A DNA stretch of 64,000 nucleotides, from the NCBI GenBank assembly GCA_963817485.1, contig CAWFOR010000021.1:1-64000 (forward strand). Reading direction: 5' to 3'. Each line of letters opens with the position of its first letter. Within the stretch, counting starts at the first letter, position 1. Made by a program: the position numbers and the translations under genes. Below are positions 1 through 9,291 of the stretch, one piece after another. The notes below the pieces were generated by a model. That model was not told the DNA's origin. It made no database searches and worked only from the letters and a program-made list of their open reading frames with translations. The DNA is from Hyphomicrobium_A sp963817485. Lineage in GTDB: Bacteria > Pseudomonadota > Alphaproteobacteria > Rhizobiales > Hyphomicrobiaceae.

Positions 1-236
1 ACCAGCACGTAGTTGACCGGTCGGGGCAGCTTGCGCCCGTCCAAGACGACTTCGCAGCCGAACTTCAGGACGTGCGGCGCAACCTTGGCAGCATGCTCTG
101 CGTAACGCTCGCTACGTTGCTGAAGGACATTCAGTAAGAGAATAGAGCGTTGCCACGCATCGAGCCAATAAGACCAGGCTTCGTGAAACGGGCTCGAATC
201 CGGAAGGGTCGCAGACGGGACCGGCGAGGTGGGCAT
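1..236 (-). CDS. DUF3141 family protein, N-terminal part (runs off the left edge)
   Basis: The minus strand is open from an ATG at 234-236 to the window edge and gives about 78 residues beginning MPTSPVPSATLPDSS. It continues with an amphipathic stretch rich in Trp, Leu and Gln, then HAAKVAPHVLKFGCEVVLDG and a PRPVNY motif. I recognise this as the start of the DUF3141 family, large proteins related to poly(3-hydroxyalkanoate) synthase-type alpha/beta hydrolases; the catalytic part lies outside the window. A GGTGGAG ribosome binding site sits about 9 bases upstream of the ATG. The gene is divergent from the membrane-protein pair that begins at 464, so both promoters must lie in 237-463. The family name is from memory of its N-terminus; the biochemical role is not established. 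Confidence 0.7.
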   Translation of the reverse strand, partial: MPTSPVPSATLPDSSPFHEAWSYWLDAWQRSILLLNVLQQRSERYAEHAAKVAPHVLKFGCEVVLDGRKLPRPVNYVL

Positions 237-463
237 GGACGTACTCCACCAAAACCCTCAGTGGCTGATCCCCCGATCGGTGTATGATCCAACTCCCGGC
301 GCTGATCCCTGTCAAGCTTTCAGGGCGAGCCGGAAAATGCGATGCTCCCAAGTCCGACCGTCCGCAAACGGATCACGAGCCGCGCGCGACCTGCTTATTT
401 GATTACATCGCTGTTCGAGCGCGTCTTGAGGCAGAAGCCAACCAAGCTGCTGCGAGTGAAAGC

Positions 464-1051
464 ATGTCCGCGTTATCGAGCGACGCAGAGCAAAACCGAG
501 GATGGCGCCGAGTTCGTGAAGGCGCCGGCCAAGCATGGCGGCGCGCGCAATCGTTCACGCACGGAGCTTGGACCCAAGGCCGCGACCGCGTGCTTCGCTT
601 CAGTGAGGCGCGCTTCTGGATCAGCAAGTGGGTGATCACCGCGGGCGTTTTCGTCATCGTTCTGCTGGTAGGCGCTTACCTCCTCGCGACCAGCAACATC
701 GACTTCGACACGTTCTTGAACTACTTCGCGCTCGGCCTCCTCATCTTTGTGCTCGTCACGCTGTTCTACGGCATCATCGCAATCCACGATGTGCCCTACG
801 AGATCGCGAAGCATCGCAATCATCCGCAGCAGGATGCCATCCACGCGGCCGGGTGGGTGAGTCTCTTCACCCTGCACGCGATCTGGCCGTTCCTGTGGAT
901 CTGGGCGATGCTCTACCGCCCTGATCGCGGCTGGGGAATGCAACATGGATCGGGGACGGAGGCGGCAGGTGCGCCTGAGGCGGCCGCCATGGAGAACCTG
1001 CGCCAGCGCGTCGCGGAGCTCGAACGGCGCCTGGATCAAGGAGTCCGCTGA
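464..1051 (+). CDS. DUF3302 (YiaW-like) inner-membrane protein
   Basis: A protein of 195 residues from the ATG at 464. A basic, Trp/Arg-rich N-terminus is followed by two membrane spans, around residues 55-75 and 83-105, and a third hydrophobic stretch near residues 130-150. The segment from NYFALGLLIF to LYRPDRGWG is the conserved DUF3302 core found in E. coli YiaW. The C-terminus is a short coiled-coil-like tail. The frame is open from an ATG at 284, but the extra 60 residues look non-coding and a GAG seven bases upstream supports 464. Its stop overlaps the next ATG by one base (TGATG), so it is translationally coupled to the HlyD-type protein. This YiaW-YiaV pairing is seen in many proteobacteria; the transported substrate is unknown. 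Confidence 0.75.
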   Translation: MSALSSDAEQNRGWRRVREGAGQAWRRAQSFTHGAWTQGRDRVLRFSEARFWISKWVITAGVFVIVLLVGAYLLATSNIDFDTFLNYFALGLLIFVLVTLFYGIIAIHDVPYEIAKHRNHPQQDAIHAAGWVSLFTLHAIWPFLWIWAMLYRPDRGWGMQHGSGTEAAGAPEAAAMENLRQRVAELERRLDQGVR

Positions 1052-2205
1052 TGGAACTCCTGTTGATGCTGACCTATGCGGCGGTGTGCGTCGCGATCTT
1101 CAAGATCTTCCGCATCCCGGTCAACAAGTGGACGCTGCCGACGGCTGCGCTTGGCGGACTGTTCCTCATCGGGTTCATCCTACTCGTGATGAACTACAAT
1201 CATCCCTTCACCGACAATGCCCGCGTTTACTTCGCCACCACGCCGATCATGCCGGACGTCAAAGGGCGGGTCATCGAGGTACCGGTCACGGCAAACGCAA
1301 CGCTGAAGCAGGGCGATATCCTGTTCCGTGTCGATCCCGCTCCCTACCAATTCGAGGTCGAGAAGCGCCGCGCCGCGCTTGCAGAGGCCGAGCAGAATGT
1401 TGCCCAGCTCAAGGCAGGATACGATTCCGCTCAGGCGAGCGTAGACGAGGCGACCGCGCAACGCGACCGCGCCAAGGATTCATATGGGCGCTATCGCCAG
1501 GGCAACGAGAACGCCCGCGCGGGAGGCCGCGCATTGCCCTTCTCCGAAGCTGAGGTGGAGAACCGACGCACGACATATCTCGCCGCCGAAAGCGCACTGC
1601 AGGCGGCCGTCGCGAAGGCTGAGCAAGCACGGGTTACCTACCAGTCTCAGATTGGCGGAGTGCATACCTCGGTGGCGCGTCTTCGCGCCGACCTCCAGGA
1701 TGCGGAGTACGATTTGGAGCGGACCACCGTCCGAGCGCCTGGTCCGGGCTTCGTCACCCAGCTGGCGTTGCGACCAGGGATGTACGTCATTCCCGCACCG
1801 TTGCGGCCGGTCATGGTCTTCGTGCACGACGACGACCGGACACTGGCCGCCGGCTTTCAGCAAAATGCCTTGCAACGAGTTCGACCTGGCGATGAGGCGG
1901 AGGTTGCCTTCGATGCTGTTCCGGGGCGCGTGTTCAGAGGAAAGGTGCTGCGCGTCCTCGACGCGATAGCTTCCGGGCAATTTCAGGCGACCGGATCCTT
2001 GCAGGACATGGGCGAGCGGCTACCCGGCGGCCGGGCGGTCGCCGTCATCGAAATCGATGATGATATGTCCGCCTACAACATCCCTGGCGGTGCTGCAGCC
2101 CAAGTCGCCCTCTACACGCCCTTCTGGCATCACTTCGCAATCATCCGCCGCATCCTTTTGAGGATGCGAAGCTGGGAGAACTTTATATTTCTCGAAGGCC
2201 ACTAG
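1051..2205 (+). CDS. HlyD/EmrA-type membrane fusion protein (YiaV-like)
   Basis: A 384-residue periplasmic adaptor. Two N-terminal hydrophobic stretches (residues 2-20 and 30-48) anchor it. A biotinyl-lipoyl half follows (around PIMPDVKGRVIEVPV), then a long alpha-helical hairpin rich in Ala, Glu and Gln (about 95-205), the second lipoyl half (DLERTTVRAPGPGFV) and a beta-barrel region. This order is diagnostic of HlyD-family adaptors that link inner-membrane pumps to an outer-membrane channel. It is coupled to the DUF3302 protein by a one-base stop-start overlap. No pump or TolC gene lies beside it, as with E. coli YiaV/YibH, so substrate and partners cannot be deduced. Confidence 0.85.
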   Translation: MELLLMLTYAAVCVAIFKIFRIPVNKWTLPTAALGGLFLIGFILLVMNYNHPFTDNARVYFATTPIMPDVKGRVIEVPVTANATLKQGDILFRVDPAPYQFEVEKRRAALAEAEQNVAQLKAGYDSAQASVDEATAQRDRAKDSYGRYRQGNENARAGGRALPFSEAEVENRRTTYLAAESALQAAVAKAEQARVTYQSQIGGVHTSVARLRADLQDAEYDLERTTVRAPGPGFVTQLALRPGMYVIPAPLRPVMVFVHDDDRTLAAGFQQNALQRVRPGDEAEVAFDAVPGRVFRGKVLRVLDAIASGQFQATGSLQDMGERLPGGRAVAVIEIDDDMSAYNIPGGAAAQVALYTPFWHHFAIIRRILLRMRSWENFIFLEGH

Positions 2206-2234
2206 TTTGGCGCAGGCCGCTAGGAGCACTCACC

Positions 2235-2564
2235 ATGGTCGTCCGATTCAGCTTTACGTGTCTGCTGCTACTTGGCCTTTTCGTCGAGGGCGCGAGTGGC
2301 TTTCCCAACTCCAGTATGAACCAGCAGCTCGATGGGCGCGGATCGGGACAGGTGGCATGGGTCGCGGAAGGCGTGCCCGATAGCGGAACCGGCGATGCTG
2401 CGACAGCCCCCGAGACTCGGAAAAGCAGTGAATATTTGGGAGCCGAGACGCTCGAAGCCTGTATGGCCCGATGGGACGAAGGCACGCACATGACGAAAAG
2501 CGCCTGGCGTGAATCCTGCGAACGCCTTTCAAAGGAGCGCGCGCCCTACGTGACGCATGAATGA
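2235..2564 (+). CDS. Small secreted protein of unknown function
   Basis: 109 residues with a clear signal peptide (basic start, hydrophobic core to about residue 20, small residues near GASGF). The mature part is polar, with two Cys residues (in EACMARW and RESCERL) that could form a disulphide. An AGGAG site lies eight bases upstream of the ATG. The 3' end overlaps the start of the DUF4239 gene by eight bases, which suggests one transcript with the adaptor gene upstream. I do not recognise the family. Confidence 0.6.
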   Translation: MVVRFSFTCLLLLGLFVEGASGFPNSSMNQQLDGRGSGQVAWVAEGVPDSGTGDAATAPETRKSSEYLGAETLEACMARWDEGTHMTKSAWRESCERLSKERAPYVTHE

Positions 2565-3333
2565 TTTGGCCGGCGTCCCATTACCTCTGATCTTTGTGGT
2601 CAGCGTTGCTCTGATCTTGGCGGCAAGCGAATTTGGTCATCGCCTCGGCACAAGCACGGGTGACCGCGTCGGCAATAACCTTTCCACCCTCGAGGCTGCA
2701 ATCCTCGGGCTGCTCGCATTGATGATCAGCTTCACCTTCGCGATGGCGCTATCGCGCTTTGATGCACGGCGCGAGGCAGTTCTGAACGAAGCAAATGCCA
2801 TTGGCACCACGGCACTACGTGCGCGCCTGCTGCCAGCGCCGCACAATGCCCAATGCCTGACGCTGCTGCGCGAATATGTGCGCGTCCGCCTGGACATTAC
2901 CTGGCGCAATCCATCTGCGGCAGAGTTGGCTGCCGCAATCAATCGCTCGAATGAGATTCAGGAGATGCTCTGGCAACAGACCAAGGCCGTAGCAGCCGAC
3001 GATAAGGGGCTAGTACCCACCGGGCTGTTCATCGAGGCACTCAACCAGATGATCGACATTCAGGAGCAGCGGCTGACCGCCGTGCGCAATCGGGTGCCCA
3101 ACATCGTGATTCTGTCGCTGTACGGTATCGCCGCAGTCGCCATGGGATTTACGGGATACGCCGGGGCGCTGGAGCGAAGGCAGTGGCGGCCGGCCGTTTA
3201 TATTACGGGCATGCTCGTCGCGGCGGTCATATTGCTCATCCAGGACATCGACAGGCCGAGCACCGGCTTCATCACTGTAAGTCAACAACCGATGCTCGAC
3301 GTAGCCGCCAGCTTGGCGGGATATTCGGATTGA
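2557..3333 (+). CDS. DUF4239 (bestrophin-like) membrane protein
   Basis: 258 residues with four predicted membrane segments: about 6-25, 45-65, 180-200 and 210-230. The motif LEAAILGLLALMISFTFAMA after the first span, followed by an RFDARR and NEANAIGTT stretch, is the signature of DUF4239, a family distantly related to bestrophin anion channels. The loop between the two membrane pairs (about 90-175) is helical and carries one Cys. It is the last gene of a same-strand run starting at 464. Function is unknown; an ion-channel role is only an analogy. Confidence 0.8.
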   Translation: MNDLAGVPLPLIFVVSVALILAASEFGHRLGTSTGDRVGNNLSTLEAAILGLLALMISFTFAMALSRFDARREAVLNEANAIGTTALRARLLPAPHNAQCLTLLREYVRVRLDITWRNPSAAELAAAINRSNEIQEMLWQQTKAVAADDKGLVPTGLFIEALNQMIDIQEQRLTAVRNRVPNIVILSLYGIAAVAMGFTGYAGALERRQWRPAVYITGMLVAAVILLIQDIDRPSTGFITVSQQPMLDVAASLAGYSD

Positions 3334-3392
3334 TCGTCTGAGCAAACGATCGGTCCGGAACCAATACTAGCCTCTGGCAGGTTTGCTGCGGC

Positions 3393-3761
3393 TCAACGGC
3401 GGCGATGGTGATGATGATAGTGGCCGCGATAGTGATGGACGTGCCGCCAGCCGCGATGATGATAGTAGCCATAGTGGTGGTGGCGCCAGCGCGGGCGATA
3501 GTAATAGCCATACCCATAGTACGGATTGCCGCCGTAATAGTAGCGGGGGTAGCCGTAGTACCGGGGATAGCCACCATAGGAATAATATCCATAGTGATGG
3601 TGGTGATAGGCATGGCTCAGTATCGCAGTGGCAGCGATACCCGCAGCGAGGCCGCCCCACCCCCACCCGCGGTGGGCTTCGGCGCGCTCTGCCGAGCCAA
3701 CGATGAGCATAGCCGCAACTGCAGCAGAAGCGGCAATAACAGTCAGGTTACGGACTTTCAT
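3393..3761 (-). CDS. Secreted His/Tyr/Gly-rich low-complexity protein
   Basis: 122 residues from the ATG at 3759-3761, chosen because AGGGAGGG lies directly upstream. A signal peptide (MKVRNLTVIAASAAVAAM, cut after the AEA motif) leads into a mature part made almost wholly of His, Tyr, Gly, Pro and Arg with repeats such as YPRYYGYPRYYYG and HHHYGYY, ending in a His/Arg cluster. Proteins of this composition are common in Hyphomicrobiales and are usually unannotated. The dense His content makes metal binding plausible, but this is inference. It is monocistronic on the minus strand. Confidence 0.75.
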   Translation of the reverse strand: MKVRNLTVIAASAAVAAMLIVGSAERAEAHRGWGWGGLAAGIAATAILSHAYHHHHYGYYSYGGYPRYYGYPRYYYGGNPYYGYGYYYRPRWRHHHYGYYHHRGWRHVHHYRGHYHHHHRRR

Positions 3762-3840
3762 TGCAACCCTCCCTTGATTGTTTCCGAGGCTGATGTTGGT
3801 CAACCTCTCGTTTTTTAGTTAGGGTCGAAGCCGGTACATT

Positions 3841-3859
3841 GACCGATCATCGATCGGTC
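3841..3859. promoter_or_regulatory. Perfect 8-bp palindrome upstream of the His-rich gene
   Basis: GACCGATC and GATCGGTC are perfect inverted arms around a three-base centre (ATC). The site is about 80 bases upstream of the His-rich protein start and 80-130 bases upstream of the small membrane protein on the other strand, so it could be a dimeric regulator site or the base of a hairpin. No T-run follows on either strand, which argues against a terminator. Confidence 0.35.
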
Positions 3860-3941
3860 TGCCGGCTCATTTACTGTAGGCCGATGGGCCAATGCCGGCA
3901 ATGTTCGATGCAGCTTTTGCTGCGTGCGTTGAAGCTGGCAC

Positions 3942-4187
3942 TTGAGCTCCAACGCTGTAGAAGTTGATGGAGTGGCGGACGTGCGAGTGCTACTCGGCGC
4001 AATTTTGATGATCGGCTGGACTGCGTACGTAGCAACGACAGGTGTTGTTGTGTGGCGCATCCTCTCAGGCCAAACGCCGTCGTTCCTGAAAGACTACACG
4101 CTGGGGACGAACGCAGCGTGGGTGATGGCTGGAGTTATGCTCTGGCTCGCCACAGAATGGTTCAGAGAATACAGGGATCGATCGTAG
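3942..4187 (+). CDS. Small two-span membrane protein, unknown
   Basis: Up to 81 residues with two hydrophobic segments (around VLLGAILMIGWTAYVATTGV and AWVMAGVMLWLATEW) and a charged tail, FREYRDRS. The start is uncertain: TTG at 3942, or GTG at 3972, which would leave a compact 71-residue protein. Neither has a strong ribosome binding site. No family recognised. The hydrophobic pattern supports coding, but the gene is short and isolated. Confidence 0.5.
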   Translation: MSSNAVEVDGVADVRVLLGAILMIGWTAYVATTGVVVWRILSGQTPSFLKDYTLGTNAAWVMAGVMLWLATEWFREYRDRS

Positions 4188-4215
4188 TTGCCACGGGCAA
4201 CCGCGATTTGCGAGT

Positions 4216-4479
4216 GCCGGCGTTCTGCAGGACAACGTGTCGTCTATCCGGGATACATACAAATTCAACTTCCCCGGCGCGCCGTCCGAGCTCGTAGATG
4301 TATTCCGACGATACTACGGCCCCACAATGAACGCGTTCGAGGCGGCGGAAAAAAACCATCGCGCCGACGATCTGAGGAAGGAATTGGAGGCGCTGTTCGA
4401 GAGCCAGAACAGCAGCCTGCACAAGGATGCCACTTCGATCCCGGCAACCTTCCTGCGCGTGACGGTTGCGGTGAATTAG
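4216..4479 (+). pseudogene. Remnant of a class I SAM-dependent methyltransferase (C-terminal end only)
   Basis: The frame reads AGVLQDN...FRRYYGPTMNAFEAAEKN...LFESQN...ATSIPATFLRVTVAVN. This matches the last 75-85 residues of a class I methyltransferase family common in Bradyrhizobium-like genomes, where FRRYYGPT follows the catalytic domain. The SAM-binding Rossmann core (about 170 residues) is absent upstream. A GTG at 4237 could in principle start an 80-residue protein, but it would lack the active site. I read it as a decayed gene; homology is from memory of the family. Confidence 0.55.
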
Positions 4480-4570
4480 GCGGATAACGCCGTCGGGCAA
4501 AGGCGCGAAGCCAGCTTCGCGTCCGGCTATGCGCCTCTATGTGATTTGCCATTTTATAGGAGAAAAAAAA

Positions 4571-5209
4571 TTGAAGGACGGCAACAACCAGGTTGACCCC
4601 TTCAGGGAGTTCGTGAAGGCCATCGTCGCGGGTGACAGCGGGACTGCCGTCAGATTGCTTGATGCTTCGCCGCTCTTGGCAAGAGAGCGCGCTGCTCATG
4701 GCGCGACTCGACACGCCGCTAAACAAAACTTTTTCGACGGGATCCTGCACTACATGTACGACGGCGATACCGCCCTGCATATGGCGGCTGCCGGATTTCA
4801 AACCTGCATTGTCGAGGAGCTGATCACCAGGGGCGCCGACGTTCGCGCGAGGAACAGACGCGGCGCAGAGCCCCTTCACTATGCCGTTGATGGTGGGCCC
4901 GGCTTGCCGGCATGGGATCCAAGTGCGCAGACGAAGATCATCGCTAGGCTCATTCGGGCTGGCGCCGATCCAAATGCAGTCGACAAGAGTGGGGTCGCTC
5001 CGTTGCACCGCGCAGTGCGCAATCGCTTCGCTGCTGCCGTGAGAGCGCTTATCGATGGTGGTGCTGACCCGCGGGCCGCCAACCGGAACGGCTCGACACC
5101 GTTGCTTCTCGCAACTCAGAACACCGGCCGCGGCGGTTCAGGATCAGCTGAGGCGAAGGCGCAGCAGGAAGTGATCTTACGTCTTCTCATGGAGCACGAG
5201 GCCACCTGA
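4571..5209 (+). CDS. Ankyrin-repeat protein
   Basis: 212 residues when started at the TTG at 4571, which has AGGAGA seven bases upstream. The frame is also open from an ATG at 4529, but that leader has no such site. At least four ankyrin units are visible: DGDTALHMAAAGFQTCIVEE, RRGAEPLHYAV, KSGVAPLHRAVRNRF and RNGSTPLLLATQN, each followed by the LI..GAD turn. No signal peptide or membrane span is seen. Ankyrin proteins mediate protein-protein contacts; the partner is unknown. The gene stands alone between a methyltransferase remnant and a small membrane protein. Confidence 0.8.
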   Translation: MKDGNNQVDPFREFVKAIVAGDSGTAVRLLDASPLLARERAAHGATRHAAKQNFFDGILHYMYDGDTALHMAAAGFQTCIVEELITRGADVRARNRRGAEPLHYAVDGGPGLPAWDPSAQTKIIARLIRAGADPNAVDKSGVAPLHRAVRNRFAAAVRALIDGGADPRAANRNGSTPLLLATQNTGRGGSGSAEAKAQQEVILRLLMEHEAT

Positions 5210-5394
5210 AGCTGCCGGATGACTTTTCCACAGGCTGAGACGGCGAAATGCTCAAAGGGTGACGTGGGAAACGCCCCCCGACGGCTTTGCAAATGCGTCG
5301 AATTAGGGTGGTATCTGCGCCTTGAGAGCCGCGGCGTGCCGGGGGAAACGGCAGGCGCCGGTCGCGTGCGGGCTCGGGCTTTAGGAGGCGGGAC

Positions 5395-5742
5395 ATGCTG
5401 GACCAGACAATCCTCTATCTCGGTGCGCACCCCGCGGTGCTCACCGCCATGGGGCTCACGGCGGCGCTTGCCGGCGTCGGCCTTTGGTACGTCGTCCATC
5501 ACCACCTGCAGGCGATCCTCATCACGCTGCTGACCGCCGCCGGCATTGGCTCCGGCATGCTCGTGCTCTTTCGCGGGTTTCGCACCGACACGAAGGACCT
5601 GATGGGGATCGGGCTGTTCCTGATCGTGATCTTCCCGGTGATTTTCTGGCAGGCCATCAAGCAGCTCGAGCCGGTCGAGCCCGTGGTGCGCACGGGGCGC
5701 CCGACGCCCTCGCGCGCCTTCTATCGCCGCAAGAGCGCCTGA
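5395..5742 (+). CDS. Three-span membrane protein, unknown
   Basis: 115 residues with hydrophobic segments at about 15-35, 40-60 and 70-88, a double-His stretch (VVHHHLQ) between the first two and a basic C-terminal tail (SRAFYRRKSA). AGGAGG lies upstream of the ATG. Its stop is only three bases from the convergent mfd stop, a tight tail-to-tail arrangement. I do not recognise a named family. Confidence 0.65.
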   Translation: MLDQTILYLGAHPAVLTAMGLTAALAGVGLWYVVHHHLQAILITLLTAAGIGSGMLVLFRGFRTDTKDLMGIGLFLIVIFPVIFWQAIKQLEPVEPVVRTGRPTPSRAFYRRKSA

Positions 5743-5745
5743 ACC

Positions 5746-8700
5746 TCACGCGGCCTTCTTGGCCTTCACCGCGATGGCGACGAGCTCCGCGACGAGCGCG
5801 CGCACGCCCTTCAGGCGCTCGGCCGGCAAATCCCACTCGCCCTTGAACACGAGCCGCTGATCGGGCTGCACTTTGACGCGCCCGCGCGAAGCCTGCACCA
5901 GCGCGACGAGCCCCTCCGGGTTGGCAAATTCGTTCTTGTGGAAGCCGATGACCGCGCCCTTCGGGCCCGCATCGACCTGAGCCACGCCCGCCTGCCGGCA
6001 CAGCCCCTTGATCTCCATGACGTCGAGCAGATGATTGACCTCCTCGGGGAATTCCCCGAAGCGGTCGACCAGCTCAGCCGCGAAGGCATCGATCTCGGCG
6101 CGCGTCTCGAGCGTGGAGAGCCGCCGGTAGAGGCCGAGGCGGAGCTGCAGGTCAGAGACGTAGCTCTCCGGGATCAGCACCGAGGTGCCGAGCGAGATCG
6201 TGGGGCTCCACTGCTCAGCCGCCGTGCCGTCGATGTCGCCGCCCTTCATGGCCGCGACCGCCTCCTCCAGCATCGACTGGTAGAGCTCGAAGCCGACCTC
6301 GCGGATGTGGCCCGACTGCTCCTCGCCCAAGAGGTTGCCGGCGCCGCGGATGTCGAGGTCGTGCGAGGCGAGCGAGAAGCCGGCGCCGAGGGTGTCGAGC
6401 GACTGCAGCACCTTGAGGCGCTTGTCCGCCGCCTCGGTCAGCGACTTGCCGACCGGGATGGTGAAGTAGGCATATGCGCGCGTTTTCGAGCGGCCGACGC
6501 GCCCGCGCAACTGGTAGAGCTGCGCCAACCCGAACATGTCGGCGCGGTGCACGATCAGCGTGTTGGCGTTGGGCAGATCGAGGCCCGACTCCACGATCGC
6601 GGTCGCGAGCAGGATGTCGTACTTGCCGTCGTAGAAGGCGCTCATCACGTCTTCGATCTCGCCCGGCGGCATCTGCCCGCTGGCGGTCGCGAACGTCAGC
6701 TCCGGCACCGCCTCGCGCAGGAACTCGGCGACGTCGGGGATGTCGGCGACGCGCGGGACGACGTAGAACGTCTGCCCGCCGCGGTAGCGTTCGCGGCGCA
6801 GCGCGTCGCGCACGACCACGGGATCGAACGGCGAGATGTAGGTGCGCACCGCCAGGCGATCGACGGGGGGCGTGGTGATGAGCGACAGCTCGCGCACGCC
6901 CGACAAGGCCAATTGCAGCGTGCGCGGGATCGGCGTCGCCGACAGGGTGAGGACGTGCACGTCCTCCCTCAGCTTCTTCAGGCGCTCCTTGTGGGTGACG
7001 CCGAAGTGCTGCTCCTCGTCGATGACGAGCAGGCCGAGGCGGTCGAATGAGATCGACTTGCCGAGCAGCGCATGCGTGCCGATGACGATGTCGATCGACG
7101 CCGCTCTTCAGGCCCTCCTTCACGCTCGCCAGCTCCTTGGCGCCGACGAGGCGCGAGGCCTGCGCGACGCGGATGGGCAGGCCCTTGAAGCGATCCGAGA
7201 AGGTCTTGAAGTGTTGGCGCGCGAGCAGCGTCGTCGGCACCACGACCGCCACCTGGAAGCCGCTCATGGCGGCGATGAAGGCTGCGCGCAGCGCGACCTC
7301 CGTCTTGCCGAAGCCGACGTCGCCGCACACGAGGCGGTCCATCGGGCGCCCGGAGCCGAGATCGGTCAGCACCGCTTCGATGCTGGCGTCCTGGTCCTCG
7401 GTCTCCTCGTAAGGGAAGCGCGCGACGAACTCGTCGTAGGCGCCTTCCGGCGCGGCAATCGCGGGCGCCTCCTTCAACTGGCGCAGCGCCGCGATCTTGA
7501 TCAGCTCGGACGCGATCTCGCGCAGCCGCTTCTTGAGCCGCGCCTTGCGCGACTGCCAGGCGACGCCGCCGAGCCGGTCGAGCTGCGCGCCCGCCTCGTC
7601 CGCGCCGTAGCGCGAGAGCAGCTCGATGTTCTCGACGGGCAGGAACAGCTTGTCGCCGCCCGCGTACTCGATCTCGAGGCAGTCGTGCGGGGCACCGAGC
7701 ACGGTGATCGTCTTGAGGCCGGCAAAGCGGCCGATGCCGTGGTCGGCGTGGACGACGAGATCGCCGACAGACAGGCTCGTCGCCTCGGTCAGAACGTCGA
7801 CGGCGGAACGCTTGCGGCGCGGGCGCACGAGCCGGTCGCCGAGGATGTCCTGCTCGCCGATAACGGCGAGCTCCGGCGTCTCGAAGCCCTGCTCGAGGCC
7901 GAGCACGGCGAGCGCGGTGGACGAGCCCGGGCAGCGCCAGGGCCTCGGCGTAGCTCTCGACCTTGGCAAGTTCCCCGAGGCCGTGATCGGCGAGCAGCGT
8001 CGACAGCCGCTCGCGCGCGCCCGGTGTCCAGGCGGCGACGACGACGCGGCGGTGCTCCGCGTGCAGCCGCTTCACGTGGTGGACGACCGCGTCGAAGACA
8101 TTCACGTCGCCTTGCTGGCGCTCGGCGGCGAAGCTGCGGCCGGCGCGCCCCCGCCAGGACCGCACATGCGGACCCTCGACCTCCTCGAACGGCGTAAGCT
8201 TGTTTAGGTCGTGCGCTTTCAGCGCCGCGGACCACGATTTGTCGTCGAGATACATGCGCTCGGGTGGAACCGGCTTGTAGGGCGGCGCGCCAAAGGATTG
8301 CTGCTCGAGCGAGGCAAGCCGCGCGTCGTAGTGCTCGGCAATCTGCTCGAAGCGGCCCGTCACCGCCTCTTCGGCGAGGTGATCGAAGCTCACGGGCACG
8401 CCCGGCAGATAGTCGAACAGCGTCTCCAGGTGCTCGTGGAACAGCGGCAGCCAGTGCTCCTGGCCGGGGTAGCGCTGCCCCGCGCTGACGGCCTCGTACA
8501 GCGGATCGTCGCCGGTTGCGCCGCCGAACAGCTCCACGTAGCGGCTGCGGAACAGCTTCTCCGCCTCCTCGCCGAATGCGACCTCGCTCACCGGCAGCAG
8601 CGCGAGCTTCTGCACGGGCTTCATCGTCCGCTGCGTCTGCGACCTCGAAGGCCTTGATCGTCTCCAGCGTATCGCCGAAGAAATCGAGGCGCACAGGCGT

Positions 8701-9248
8701 CGCGCGGCCCGGCGGGAAGAGATCGAGGATGCCGCCGCGCACCGCGAATTCGCCGGGCTCCATGACGGTCCCGCTGCGCTGGTAGCCCATGAGGCCGAGC
8801 CGCTGCGTGAGCTGGCCCATGTCGATGCGCTGGCCCGGCGCAATCGGCTTGATCGCGCGCTTCAGGAATGCGCGAGGCGGCACGCGCTGGAGGATGGCAT
8901 TGACCGTCGTCAGCACGACGGTGGGGTGCTTGCGCGTGCTCAAGCTCAACTTGGCGAGCGCCGCGATGCGCTTGGCCACGATGTCGGCGTTGGGGCCCAC
9001 GCGGTCGTAGGGCACCGTGTCCCATGCGGGAATGGAGACGACGCGCACCTGCGGCGCGAAGAAGGCGAGCGAGCGCTCGAGCGCATCGAGGCGGCGGTCG
9101 TCGCGCGCGACATGCAGAAGCGTGCCGGGTGCCGATGCATGGCCGGCTTCGGCGGTAAGCTGCGCGAGCACGAGCGCGTCGAGCCCTTCCGGGACGCCGG
9201 TGATGACGCGTTCGCTATGCGCTTGGTCTCTGTGTCGCCAGACTTCAT
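5746..9248 (-). CDS. mfd: Transcription-repair coupling factor Mfd, frame-disrupted at three sites
   Basis: All Mfd regions are present but spread over three shifted frames. Order on the minus strand: UvrB-like N-terminus (VITGVPEG near 9210; AWDTVPYDRVGP near 9020), middle region (LLPVSEVAFGEEAEKLFRSR near 8600), RNA-polymerase-interaction domain (VGDLVVHADHGIGRFAG near 7740), Walker A GDVGFGKTE near 7320, IGTHAL and the DEEQHFG box near 7010-7080, TRG-like region near 6780, and the C-terminal domain ending KAKKAA. Mfd is an ATP-driven translocase that removes stalled RNA polymerase and recruits UvrA. One extra base is inferred near 8640, 7925 and 7095. The start is unresolved: the nearest in-frame start is GTG 9171, yet homology reaches about 9212 with no start codon before an in-frame stop at 9292; the ATG at 9248 is in another frame. 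The mfd-sdhE-recG order is conserved in Hyphomicrobiales. Confidence 0.85.
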
Positions 9249-9291
9249 CGTGCTCTTCGGTCGCTTCGGTCTTGTCTCTAACTTCCAGCTT

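Noticed and set aside
5938..7050. A 370-codon plus-strand frame over mfd
   Set aside because: Exact antisense shadow of the Mfd C-terminal half.
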